NCBI GenBank assembly: GCA_964415795.1
Contig: CAYQBN010000002.1
Coordinates: 163,496 to 227,495 of the forward strand
Source: CALITV01 sp964415795
GTDB taxonomy: Bacteria > UBP6 > UBA1177 > JAKLFG01
Direction: 5' to 3'
DNA: 64,000 bases
Every line of letters starts with the position of its first letter. Within the stretch, counting starts at the first letter, position 1. Positions 1 through 8,131 of this stretch are shown piece by piece. The position numbers and the translations under genes were made by a program. The notes beneath the pieces are model-generated. The model was not told the origin of the DNA. It searched no databases and worked only from the letters and a program-made list of their open reading frames with translations.

Positions 1-717
1 AAGGCGAAGCCGCCGAAGAGCGCGGTCCAGTTCGCCCACATCCACTATGGTCTCATCGAAACGCCCACCGTCGGCATCCTCGAATCGGAAAAGGAACTCT
101 ACGCGATGGCCGAGCGGGTGAAGAAGAACTCGGTCCGTATCTGTCAGGTGCTGTCCGAGGAACGCGAAGCGGGAATCGCGGCCGAGAAGATAGAGAAGAA
201 CGAGGAACTCATAGACGACTACCGCACCGCGATCACCGAGTTCCTGCTGTCGCTCTCCCAGCGGTCGCTGTCGCGCGACGATGCGGCGAAGGTCGGCAAC
301 TACATCACCTGCGCCCACAACCTCGAAAAGTACGCCGACTACATCACCAATATCGTCCGCGCCTACACCAAGATGAAGTCGCAGGGGCTTGCCTTCTCTG
401 ACCCGGCCAAAGAGACGCTCCGTTCCCTCATCCAGGCGACCGAGTCCTACTTCGAGGAGACGCTCGCACCGCTCAACGGCGCCGAAGTGGACTCCCGCAC
501 CTTCCTCGAGCAGGCAACCGCACGCAAGAAGGAGATAAAGGAACAGATACGCGCTGCGAAGATGGATCACTTTAAGCGATTGCAAGAGAAGCTCTGCCAC
601 GGCGACGCCTCGATGACCTATGTGGACATCCTCGCCAGTATAGACGGCATGGTCTCGCAGGTGCACAACATCGCCGAGACGCTCATGCTCACCAAGTTCT
701 CGGGTTCCATCGCATAA
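1..717 (+). CDS. Na/phosphate cotransporter, C-terminal PhoU-like part (5' truncated)
   Basis: The frame is open from the first base and ends at TAA 715-717, so the start lies outside the window. The visible 238 residues begin with a segment (IETPTVGILESEKELYAMAERV) that matches the junction between the last membrane helix and the cytoplasmic PhoU-like helical bundle of the NptA/PF02690 Na-dependent phosphate cotransporters. The remainder is helical and charged, rich in Lys and Glu, as expected for that bundle. Role by family: Na-coupled phosphate uptake at the inner membrane, with the PhoU-like domain modulating it. The transport helices themselves are not visible, so a free PhoU-like regulator remains possible. 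Confidence 0.72.
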   Translation, partial: KAKPPKSAVQFAHIHYGLIETPTVGILESEKELYAMAERVKKNSVRICQVLSEEREAGIAAEKIEKNEELIDDYRTAITEFLLSLSQRSLSRDDAAKVGNYITCAHNLEKYADYITNIVRAYTKMKSQGLAFSDPAKETLRSLIQATESYFEETLAPLNGAEVDSRTFLEQATARKKEIKEQIRAAKMDHFKRLQEKLCHGDASMTYVDILASIDGMVSQVHNIAETLMLTKFSGSIA

Positions 718-792
718 AACAGTTCTTCCTTGCCTTTTCCCAAAAATGGCGTTCTCATCGCAAAAAGAGCGACGAACACTACGAGGTCTGCC

Positions 793-2418
793 ATGCGTTT
801 CTTCGTGACTTCACTTGCCGCCATCGCCGCGGCGTCTTTTTTCTTTTTTTCGTGCAACAAAAAGAGCGAGCCGTCACCGAATGACACCGAGACGGTCACT
901 GATGATGCCCTTCTTCCCGATGCCGCCGATGAGGATGCGCTTCTCCCCGACGAGGACACTGACAGCGGCAACCCGCTCTTCGACAAGGGTCCCTACGGCA
1001 CCGCGCTAGGCGACACCGCCGCCGATTTCACCGTGCCGACCGATACGGGCGACTGGAGCCTCGAAGAGCACTGGGACGGTACGGACCACTACGCTCTCGT
1101 CTTCTACCGCGCCTCGAACACCTATGTGAAACAGATGTTCTCTTCCCACCTCGTCGGCCTGCTCATGAGCTCGCCGAAAAATGTTCACTACTTCTTCATC
1201 GCCGGCGCAACCGGAAGCGCGGTAGCCGACATTCTCGATCCTGTACGCAACGAAGCCGACCTCGCCCTCAGCGTCGTTGACGACCCCGAACACTGGAACG
1301 ACCGTCTCCACTTCGTCACGAAAGGGGCATCCGAACTCGGCAACTGGCTCACCGACTGGTACAAGAGCGGCACCGACTGGCTTCTCGGGATAGACCGCGC
1401 CCAGAAAATACACGGCGGCGGTCTGCCACTCGACTGGATGAGCCAAGAAGGCGACTTCACCATGGTCGCCTACGAGCCGATGCACTGGGAGTTCTCCGTC
1501 GCGCGCGACGAGCGGCTTGCCGCCGAAGAGGACCCGCTCATACTCACCGGCATCGACGGCAAGGAATTCGAAAGCGAAACAATAACCTTTGCGGTCGCAT
1601 TCCCCCCGGCCGTCGAGATGGCGGACTACACCGGCCTCGCGGTGGATCTCACGCAGGTCTGCACCTCGCAAGCCGACTGCGAATGGGATCGCATCATGCA
1701 CCTCTACCTCTGCGGACCCGACGACGGCGACACCTGCTCCACCGAGGTGGCACGCTGGATAACGGCCTACGGCATGGGCGGCCGCTGGGTGACCGACATT
1801 TCGCCGCTTCTGCCGCTCTTCGCCAGCGGCGGCACGCTCAAGTTCCGGCTCTATGTCTGGGGCTATCAGGCGAAAAACTACCTTTCGTTCCGCCTCACGA
1901 AAGGCGGCTCCCCCGCACCGGTCGGGTGGAAGAAACTCTTTTCCGGCAACCCGCGCTTCGACGAGAACTACAACTCACAGTATGCACCACTTTCCATTGC
2001 CCTGCCCGCGACCGCGAAGAAAGCGGCCATCGTCGCCTACATCACCGGCCATGGTAACGGCTCGGAACAGGAGAACTGCGCCGAATTCTGCCCCTTCGAG
2101 TCGGTCTTCGTGGTGAACGGGACGAAGTTCGAGAAGGATCACCCCCTCGCCGCAACGAACGATGGGTGCATACAGCAGGTCCCTGACGGCGTCGTGCCGA
2201 ACCAGTACGGCTCATGGCCGTTCGGACGCGCCGGCTGGTGCCCCGGCCTCAATGTCTCGCCATGGATCGCCGACATCACCGACGCGCTCGTCTCCGGCGA
2301 GAACTCCTTCGCCTTCGAAGCCTACCTCGACAGCGCCGACTATGTGCCGGTCGTCACCGACCCGAACGGCTACCGCGCCGAGATAAACACCAGTTCCTAC
2401 CTCGTGTGGTGGGAGTGA
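793..2418 (+). CDS. PNGase F-like peptide-N-glycosidase lipoprotein
   Basis: 541 residues from ATG 793; an earlier in-frame TTG at 730 would bury the signal peptide. The N-terminus is a lipoprotein signal ending FFFFSC, followed by an Asp-rich linker (DALLPDEDTDS). Residues about 70-260 look like a thioredoxin-fold (redoxin-like) domain without a CXXC pair. Residues about 275-541 match the two jelly-roll domains of PNGase F: CEWDR (Asp299, equivalent to catalytic Asp60), CAEFC (Glu431, equivalent to Glu206) and FGRAGWCPG. An ungapped alignment from memory puts Tyr354 where PNGase F has Glu118. Predicted role: removal of N-linked glycans from glycoproteins at the outer membrane surface or in the periplasm. 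The two main catalytic residues are present, so activity is plausible but untested. Confidence 0.8.
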   Translation: MRFFVTSLAAIAAASFFFFSCNKKSEPSPNDTETVTDDALLPDAADEDALLPDEDTDSGNPLFDKGPYGTALGDTAADFTVPTDTGDWSLEEHWDGTDHYALVFYRASNTYVKQMFSSHLVGLLMSSPKNVHYFFIAGATGSAVADILDPVRNEADLALSVVDDPEHWNDRLHFVTKGASELGNWLTDWYKSGTDWLLGIDRAQKIHGGGLPLDWMSQEGDFTMVAYEPMHWEFSVARDERLAAEEDPLILTGIDGKEFESETITFAVAFPPAVEMADYTGLAVDLTQVCTSQADCEWDRIMHLYLCGPDDGDTCSTEVARWITAYGMGGRWVTDISPLLPLFASGGTLKFRLYVWGYQAKNYLSFRLTKGGSPAPVGWKKLFSGNPRFDENYNSQYAPLSIALPATAKKAAIVAYITGHGNGSEQENCAEFCPFESVFVVNGTKFEKDHPLAATNDGCIQQVPDGVVPNQYGSWPFGRAGWCPGLNVSPWIADITDALVSGENSFAFEAYLDSADYVPVVTDPNGYRAEINTSSYLVWWE

Positions 2419-2428
2419 CCGAAAAGAC

Positions 2429-2504
2429 TGGCGCGCCCGGGCCGACTCGAACGGCCAGCACCTTGGTTCGAAGCCAAGTACTCTATCCATTGAGCTACGG
2501 GCGC
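2429..2504 (-). tRNA. tRNA-Arg (anticodon TCG)
   Basis: The minus strand folds into a complete cloverleaf: acceptor GCGCCCG pairs with CGGGCGC, D stem GCTC/GAGT, anticodon stem CTTGG/CCAAG around loop CTTCGAA (anticodon TCG, reading CGA Arg) and T stem GGCCG/CGGCC around TTCGAGT. Discriminator G is followed by an encoded CCA at 2431-2429. It lies convergent to and immediately beyond the PNGase-like gene. Confidence 0.97.
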
Positions 2505-2532
2505 GTCGGGTGCAGTATAGAGAGACTCGACG

Positions 2533-4605
2533 CTAAATCAAGTTCCCGAGCGATTGCACGAACGCCGCGACGCGGTCGCGTCGTCCGGCGATGACGAGCG
2601 TGTCGCCTTCTTTGAGGAGTCGTTCGGGGTCCACGGTACCGCGGTCGCGTCCTTCCTCGCGCACGGCGATGACCTGTATGCCATAGCGGCGCCGCAGGTC
2701 GAGTTGGACGATGCTCTTGCCCGCGAGGTCGGCTGAAACGGGGACCATCTCTATCACGAACTCGTCGGAGAGCCGCACCTTGGCGTCATCTCTCTCCGGG
2801 CGCGGCCCCACCATCTTGACGAGGTGTGCTTTCGCGAGGATCTCGCGCTCGTAGAAAGCGATGATGTCGTGCTCATGGATACAGCCGATGAGTTTTCCAT
2901 CACTTCCCACCACCGGCAGTTCGATGACATCGTATTCGGCCATTCGGCGCATCGCGCTCGCGAGGCTGTCGGTAAGTCTCACTATCGGGAAGTCGGGGTT
3001 GACGAGGTCGCGCGCCACAACGAGCGGACTGATGAGTCCGTACTGCACCTCGCGGGCGCTCGTGAGGATCGCGTTGATGGCGCCGAGATATCTTCCCGTC
3101 TCATCAACCACATAGGCCTCGAACCGTTCCTTTTCGCGCATCCGGTCGACCACGGCGATGAGCGATTCGTGCGGAAGAGCGGTCACACAGTCCTTTTGAT
3201 AACAGGCCTCGACCTTCGTCTCGTGCATGAGCGAGGTTTCTTCGGCCGCTTCCGTCTCTATGCCCTCGATCGCGAGTTGGTAATTGTAGAGCGACACCGG
3301 CGAAAGCAGTTTGGAGACGAGGACGCTCGTCACCGTCCCGAGCATGAGCGCCGGCAGGATGGTGTAGTCACGGGTGAGTTCGAAGACGAGGAGGAAACTG
3401 GTTATCGGCTCCTGCGTCGCGGCGCCGAGCAGTGCGCCGCACCCCACGACCGCAAAGCCGTAGGGCATTCCCACCGCCGCCTCAGGCATCGCAAGCGCGG
3501 CAAGTTTGCCACTCCCGAGACCGAAGATGAACCCGACGAAGATGAGCGGAAAGAAGATACCGCCCGACGCGCCCGAGGAAAAAGCGAACGGGAGAAGTGC
3601 CAGTTTGAGGAGCGCTATCCCGATGAGCAGCCATGGCGCCCATGAAAAGGCGTCGGCCATGATATCCTTCCCCAGCCCGAAGATCACCGGAACGAACGGC
3701 ACTACGAGCACGAAGGGAAGGAGAAGAAGCGGCGTATGCAGATACGCTGGAAGTTTCTTTTTGAGAGGATCGAACCTTTCGGCGAGGAATCGGGTCGTCC
3801 GGACGAGTGCTACACCAAGGAGCGAAAGAGCCAGCGCAAGAGCGAGGTAGAGAACGATGTCGCCCCCCGATCCCAGCGGACGCGGCGAAACGGCCGCCGT
3901 CCCGAAGCGCTCGGCGATGTGGGCAAGCGGAAGCGATTGATGCCCCGGCATGACCCACGCGCCGAAGAAACTGGCGGAGACGGCGGCGACGACGACCGGC
4001 GTGAGCGTGCCGATGGTGTAGGACCCCATGACCGTTTCGACGGCGAAGATGGTTCCCGCGATCGGCGCGTTGAAGGCGACCGCGAGACCGGCGGCGGCGC
4101 CGCACCCGAGCAGAAGTTTCATGCGTGAAAATCCGATGTGCAGGAGCCGCCCTACCGACGAGCCGATACCGGCCCCGATGACGATGACTGGCCCCTCAAG
4201 GCCAAGCGGCGCTCCGCAGGCGATCGTGAGTGCCGCAGTTACCATCTTGCAGGGAGCGAGAAGATACGGCAGTACGCCGTTGTGGCGCCGGATCGTCTTG
4301 AGCAGGAGCGCGATGCCGGCACCGGCGCTCTCCGGTGAGAGATAACGAATGACAAAACCAGCGACGAATACTCCACCGATCGGTATAAGAAACCGTGCTG
4401 GCGTTGGAAGCCGAGAGAATGCCGCCACTGCTCCGCTGGTATCAGCACCAATCGCGAGACGGCTTACCGTTTCGATGAGCAGAGCGAAGAGCCAATAGGC
4501 GGTACCGGCAAAAAGACCGATCGCCACCGCCGCCACGATGAGAAGGGTGCTTTCCCGCCTGCTGAAGCCGATGAACAACGAACCGGCGCGCGTAAGCGGA
4601 TTCAT
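2533..4605 (-). CDS. ClC-family chloride channel/antiporter with CBS pair and TrkA-C domain
   Basis: 690 residues. About 440 N-terminal residues are the multi-helix ClC core, with GLEGPV (its Glu is the gating glutamate), AFNAPIAGTIFAVE and SSGASGGIFFPL. Two CBS motifs follow (about 455-590, including the GxxxxHDI signature) and then a TrkA-C/RCK-C-like domain (about 605-690). The usual GSGIP anion-binding motif reads SAGAGI here, so ion selectivity is uncertain. Function by family: Cl- channel or Cl-/H+ exchange at the inner membrane, gated by cytosolic nucleotide or ligand binding. RBS GGGAGAG precedes ATG 4605. It is the last gene of a likely tetR-159aa-ClC unit. Confidence 0.88.
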   Translation of the reverse strand: MNPLTRAGSLFIGFSRRESTLLIVAAVAIGLFAGTAYWLFALLIETVSRLAIGADTSGAVAAFSRLPTPARFLIPIGGVFVAGFVIRYLSPESAGAGIALLLKTIRRHNGVLPYLLAPCKMVTAALTIACGAPLGLEGPVIVIGAGIGSSVGRLLHIGFSRMKLLLGCGAAAGLAVAFNAPIAGTIFAVETVMGSYTIGTLTPVVVAAVSASFFGAWVMPGHQSLPLAHIAERFGTAAVSPRPLGSGGDIVLYLALALALSLLGVALVRTTRFLAERFDPLKKKLPAYLHTPLLLLPFVLVVPFVPVIFGLGKDIMADAFSWAPWLLIGIALLKLALLPFAFSSGASGGIFFPLIFVGFIFGLGSGKLAALAMPEAAVGMPYGFAVVGCGALLGAATQEPITSFLLVFELTRDYTILPALMLGTVTSVLVSKLLSPVSLYNYQLAIEGIETEAAEETSLMHETKVEACYQKDCVTALPHESLIAVVDRMREKERFEAYVVDETGRYLGAINAILTSAREVQYGLISPLVVARDLVNPDFPIVRLTDSLASAMRRMAEYDVIELPVVGSDGKLIGCIHEHDIIAFYEREILAKAHLVKMVGPRPERDDAKVRLSDEFVIEMVPVSADLAGKSIVQLDLRRRYGIQVIAVREEGRDRGTVDPERLLKEGDTLVIAGRRDRVAAFVQSLGNLI

Positions 4606-4647
4606 AAGAAAACTCTCCCTGTCATATCAGCGAGAGAAAAGGCGGGA

Positions 4648-5127
4648 TCAGTCGGTTTCGATGTCGCCCTGTGGTATCGACGAGGACCCCCCTCTCCCTC
4701 CCCCTCTCCGCGGGCGGCGGCGCCGGCGCGGACGACGGTGTTCCCCTTCCCCACGCGGCACATCTCCAGAGCGGGTCTTCCCCTCTTTCGAGACGGACGA
4801 GGCCGCCGCGCCGGACGCTTCCTCCGCCTCGGTCTCACGCAGAATCTCTTCGAGGAGTGGCGTCACGAGCCGCTTCACCTGCTCTTTCGCGGCACCATAG
4901 ATGGTGCGAAGGAAAAAGGGATCGCCCTCTCGCCCCTCGATGAAGGCGTCTATCCGACGGAGGAGCGCGATCACCTCGTCGCGACGCGCCCTCGCTCGCT
5001 CGTTCTCGTCAACGATGCGATGTATCCGACGCGCCCCTGCGATGATCTCGTCACGAATCACCCGTATCTGATCCTTCGTAAGTACTGTGGACAGCAAGCT
5101 TTCAAAACGGTTTTCCTTTTCTTTCAT
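4648..5127 (-). CDS. Charged protein with Arg/Gly-rich tail, unknown function
   Basis: 159 residues, not recognised. The first 110 residues are predicted helical and charged (for example KDQIRVIRDEIIAGARRIHR), and the end is a strongly basic low-complexity tail (RRPRRRRRPRRGGGRGG) followed by a short acidic end. No signal peptide or membrane segment is seen. Its ATG overlaps the TGA of the upstream TetR gene by four bases (ATGA), showing translational coupling. The tail suggests nucleic-acid or polyanion binding, but this is only inference. The opposite strand is also open here, so coding assignment rests on the coupling. Confidence 0.6.
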   Translation of the reverse strand: MKEKENRFESLLSTVLTKDQIRVIRDEIIAGARRIHRIVDENERARARRDEVIALLRRIDAFIEGREGDPFFLRTIYGAAKEQVKRLVTPLLEEILRETEAEEASGAAASSVSKEGKTRSGDVPRGEGEHRRPRRRRRPRRGGGRGGSSSIPQGDIETD

Positions 5128-5732
5128 GCCTCATATTCTCCCGTAAACGCGATGAAATTCTGAATAGAGAAATTCCGCACCGTGCGGATGAGCGGATCCA
5201 TGTCGAGCACATTGCCGCCATCGATCGCCCACTGGTAGGCGATCTCCTTGACCGTCCCCACGAGCGCATAGGCGAGGAGCCGTACATTGATGTGCGAAGA
5301 AAGATCACCGTTCTTCTGGAGCATGGTGAGCGCCCCCTCGATGTACTCGACGAGCCGCGCATAGAAGAGCACCAGCTGGCGGTCGAATTCGGCGTCGAGT
5401 CCTACCGCTTCGGAAGCGATGATCTTGGTCATGTCCTTGTTCTGGAATATGAGGTCGACCACCTTGCAGAAGTTGCGGTTGAACTGCGCCTGCAACGGCT
5501 CCCCCGGCGTGAACATCGAGATGCTTTCGATCATCGCCGCCGTGAAGTTTCTTATGAGCGTCGCGAAGATGTCGCGCTTGTTGGTAAAGTAGAGATAGAC
5601 CGTGCCACGGGCTATGTCGGCCTTCTTGCAGATATCGCTGATGCTCGTTTCGTGGTACCCTTTCTTGGCAAAGACCTTCGCGGCACTCGCGAGGATCTGT
5701 TCACGCCGGCTTTCCTTCTTGGCGCTCCGCAC
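5124..5732 (-). CDS. TetR-family transcriptional regulator
   Basis: About 202 residues. The N-terminal helix-turn-helix is typical (REQILASAAKVFAKKGYHET, then SDICKKADIARGTVYLYF) and is followed by an all-helical ligand/dimer domain. I chose GTG 5732 because AGGAGGGG sits six bases upstream; the in-frame TTG at 5756 has no ribosome-binding site. A sigma-70-like promoter lies at 5762-5789. It is the first gene of a unit with the 159-residue charged protein and probably the ClC channel, so it likely represses its own operon. The ligand is unknown. Confidence 0.88.
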   Translation of the reverse strand: MRSAKKESRREQILASAAKVFAKKGYHETSISDICKKADIARGTVYLYFTNKRDIFATLIRNFTAAMIESISMFTPGEPLQAQFNRNFCKVVDLIFQNKDMTKIIASEAVGLDAEFDRQLVLFYARLVEYIEGALTMLQKNGDLSSHINVRLLAYALVGTVKEIAYQWAIDGGNVLDMDPLIRTVRNFSIQNFIAFTGEYEA

Positions 5733-5761
5733 GATCGCCCCTCCTGCATCAAACAAAAGGC

Positions 5762-5789
5762 ATTATCGGAAAAGAAACGGAAAAGTCAA
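5762..5789 (-). promoter_or_regulatory. Sigma-70-like promoter for the TetR operon
   Basis: On the minus strand TTGACT (5789-5784), 16 bases, then GATAAT (5767-5762), placing transcription start near 5755, about 20 bases before the GTG start. This supports the shorter TetR start. Confidence 0.5.
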
Positions 5790-5801
5790 ACAGCGCGGCG
5801 G

Positions 5802-6308
5802 CTACACGACATAGATGAGCAGGAGCACTCCCTTCGTTTTCTTCTCGTCGAGGTCGTAGCCGGCAACGAACGACCCGCCGATGACCGGCATGAAGACGGC
5901 ATCCATCTCGCCCGGTATCTTCACGCGGACGAGAAGATAGTGATCCTTCTTTCCCTCGACCGCGACCGTGATCTGTTTGTTCATGAAATCGGTGACCTTG
6001 AGCGGCTCGCCTACCTTCAAGTTCACCACGAGGCGCCCCTTCGGCACCGCGCACGCGTATCCTGCTTTCTTGGTTATCGCCTCGATCATCGCATTCTCCG
6101 CGGCACACGGCGCCGCTGACACCTCGTACTGGACGATGGTGAGCGCATACTGCTCGACGGCGGGCACGACGGGGGCGACCGGCGCCGAAGCGGCAGGTGG
6201 CTCGCTCTTTACCGGAGCAGGCGTCACCGTATTTTGAGCAATCTCTATCGGTTCGGCGGCAAGCAACCCGCAGATCGTCGTCATACAGAGAAAAACAATC
6301 GTTCGCAT
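5802..6308 (-). CDS. Secreted or periplasmic protein of unknown function
   Basis: 168 residues from ATG 6308, preceded by GGGGGAG. It has a signal peptide (MRTIVFLCMTTICGLLAAEP), then an Ala/Pro-rich linker (about residues 25-50) and a compact beta-rich domain to the end. No family recognised. It follows the sigma factor and the membrane-anchored protein with almost no spacing (stop of the previous gene at 6311), so it is probably co-transcribed and part of the same envelope response. Confidence 0.7.
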   Translation of the reverse strand: MRTIVFLCMTTICGLLAAEPIEIAQNTVTPAPVKSEPPAASAPVAPVVPAVEQYALTIVQYEVSAAPCAAENAMIEAITKKAGYACAVPKGRLVVNLKVGEPLKVTDFMNKQITVAVEGKKDHYLLVRVKIPGEMDAVFMPVIGGSFVAGYDLDEKKTKGVLLLIYVV

Positions 6309-6310
6309 CG

Positions 6311-6715
6311 TCACTCCCCCTTTCTCACCCACACCATCGGAAGCGGCGCATCGGTCTCGACCTTGGCACGCCCCGACTGGTAGAGTATGGTCACTTCCCT
6401 GAGACTGTTCGCGTTGAGGAGCCGCTCGGCATCGTCGAAGGCCATGCGGGGCACCTCGCCGGTGCGGCTCGGCGGCCAGTAGATCGGAACGAGGAGTGCG
6501 GCGACAAGGAATAGCAAGGTCATTGCAAAGGCGAGACGCACGAATAACCGGCCACGCCGCTTCGGCGCGCGCTTTGTCGGCGTTCCCGCCATGATAGCCG
6601 CGATGTCCAACGCGGGGGCGTGCGCCGCGTCGGTCTCGAATTTCTTTTTCAGCAGCTCGGCGATGGGAGCGAACTCGCGCTCCTGTGCCGCAAGTTTTTC
6701 TTTCAGGTCGTTCAT
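6311..6715 (-). CDS. Single-pass membrane protein, likely anti-sigma factor
   Basis: 134 residues from ATG 6715, which overlaps the sigma-factor TGA by four bases (ATGA). The N-terminal 60 residues are cytoplasmic and charged, one membrane helix lies around residues 63-83 (RLAFAMTLLFLVAALLVPIY), and about 50 residues follow on the outside. The layout is that of anti-sigma factors, and its position directly after an ECF sigma gene fits, but no zinc-binding HxxxCxxC anti-sigma motif is present. The assignment rests on context. Confidence 0.65.
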   Translation of the reverse strand: MNDLKEKLAAQEREFAPIAELLKKKFETDAAHAPALDIAAIMAGTPTKRAPKRRGRLFVRLAFAMTLLFLVAALLVPIYWPPSRTGEVPRMAFDDAERLLNANSLREVTILYQSGRAKVETDAPLPMVWVRKGE

Positions 6716-7215
6716 ATGCTTTTCCTCTCGAGGAATTTCCGTATGTTCTGTCGCGCGTAGAAGAGACGCGACATCACTGTTCCGATACTGCACTTCATCC
6801 GTTTGGCGATCTCTTCGTAGGAGAGTCCTTCGACCTCGCGCATGAGCAGGATGACACGGTGCTCGGGCGAGAGTTTATCGAGACCCTCCTGCAGGCGTTC
6901 CATCATCTGGTCGGCATAGACCGCCCGCTCGCTCACGCCATCCGGCGTCGAGAAGACCTTTTCGGCGACGAAGTCTTCGAGTTCGGTGAAGACATTCCTC
7001 TTCGCTGCGTTGAGCGCCTTGTTGTAGGCGACCGTCTTAAGCCACCGATAGACGGCCTCCTTGCAATCGAGCTCATCGTAGTGATTGTAGAGCGCAAGGA
7101 AGGTCTCCTGCATCACATCCTCCGCCGCGGAGCGGTCATGAAGAACATGATAGGCGGTCGCGAAGACCCACCCTTTCGTTTCGGTCACCAGCCGCTCGAA
7201 GGTCGCCCTATCCAT
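6712..7215 (-). CDS. ECF-type RNA polymerase sigma factor
   Basis: 167 residues. Region 2 is clear (AEDVMQETFLALYNHYDEL followed by RWLKTVAYNKALNAAKR), and region 4 carries a helix-turn-helix (LSPEHRVILLMREVEGLSYE, then IAKRMKCSIGTVMSRLFYAR). Role by family: directs RNA polymerase to envelope or stress promoters when released from its anti-sigma partner. It is the first gene of a three-gene unit with the membrane protein (6311-6715) and the secreted protein (5802-6308). Confidence 0.92.
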   Translation of the reverse strand: MDRATFERLVTETKGWVFATAYHVLHDRSAAEDVMQETFLALYNHYDELDCKEAVYRWLKTVAYNKALNAAKRNVFTELEDFVAEKVFSTPDGVSERAVYADQMMERLQEGLDKLSPEHRVILLMREVEGLSYEEIAKRMKCSIGTVMSRLFYARQNIRKFLERKSI

Positions 7216-7285
7216 GCCGCACCGCGTAAAAGAATATGACCGTCATTCCGAGCGGTTATTCGATAAAAAGAGGGACTCACCCGCG

Positions 7286-8119
7286 TCAGAGGTCGAAATA
7301 GTAGGAAAACACCTGTTCCTTGCTTCGGAACGGTCTGAATTTCTTTGACTTTATCTCGTTCGCCACACAGTCGGAAAAGAGGGTAGCCTTATATTTTTCA
7401 TCAGGGAACAAGACATCGAGCACCGAGCCATCACCGGCAACCCGTATCTTCATGTTGATCGTCCCCTTGAGGCCCCGATCGCCCGCTTTCACTCGCTCGG
7501 TGAAGCACTTCTCGATACCGGGAAGGTACTTGTCCATCTCCTCCTTTATCTCGGGTGGAGTAAGAATGGTCCCCAGCTTCCTCTTCTTGTTCTTGTTCCA
7601 CAGCGTCTCCAGCGTCTTTTCGTCGGCCCCCTTTCCGACAAAGGCCTCGTCGCCGGGACGCGGATCCCGCTTGGCTATCGCTATCGGCACCGGCTTAGGA
7701 GCCTCGGGAGACTGCGTCACCGTCGGGACGGGCTGAGTGGCGGAAGGTTTCGGAGCCGGTTTCGACCACACGAAACGAAGAACGACGGCGACCACGATGA
7801 CGAGAACGACCAGACCCGCAACGCCGATGAGGACATATAACGGTTTTTTATTCCTTTCCCGTATCTCTTCCTGTTGCGCCGCCACTTCGATCTCGCGCCG
7901 CTCCGATTGTTCACGCATCTTCGCGCGCTGGACGAACAGGTGCGAATATTTAACCGCAAATGCCTCCCACTCCATGATCTCCTTTGACCCGGCAACCGAG
8001 AAGGCGTAGTTGCCGATGGATTCCTTGTTGCCCATACAAAAGTCGACGATCTGGCGTTCGTCGTATGTCGCAAGTGGCTGACGCGAGCGCCGGTGATAGA
8101 CCCGAAAGTACAACCCCAT
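7286..8119 (-). CDS. Membrane protein with AgmX/PglI-type C-terminal domain
   Basis: 277 residues, RBS GGGGAGGAAGCG. About 95 cytoplasmic residues precede one membrane helix (about 96-118, LYVLIGVAGLVVLVIVVAVV). A Pro-rich stretch and a C-terminal TonB-like fold follow, with GTINMKIRVAGDGSVLDVLF and a conserved C in the YKATLFSDCVANEI region, as in the AgmX/PglI C-terminal domain common in Myxococcota and other deltaproteobacterial groups. The role is unknown; relatives are linked to gliding and envelope machinery. It follows the FHA-DUF4388 gene by 12 bases, so the two are probably co-expressed. Confidence 0.72.
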   Translation of the reverse strand: MGLYFRVYHRRSRQPLATYDERQIVDFCMGNKESIGNYAFSVAGSKEIMEWEAFAVKYSHLFVQRAKMREQSERREIEVAAQQEEIRERNKKPLYVLIGVAGLVVLVIVVAVVLRFVWSKPAPKPSATQPVPTVTQSPEAPKPVPIAIAKRDPRPGDEAFVGKGADEKTLETLWNKNKKRKLGTILTPPEIKEEMDKYLPGIEKCFTERVKAGDRGLKGTINMKIRVAGDGSVLDVLFPDEKYKATLFSDCVANEIKSKKFRPFRSKEQVFSYYFDL

Positions 8120-8131
8120 CGCTTCCTCCCC

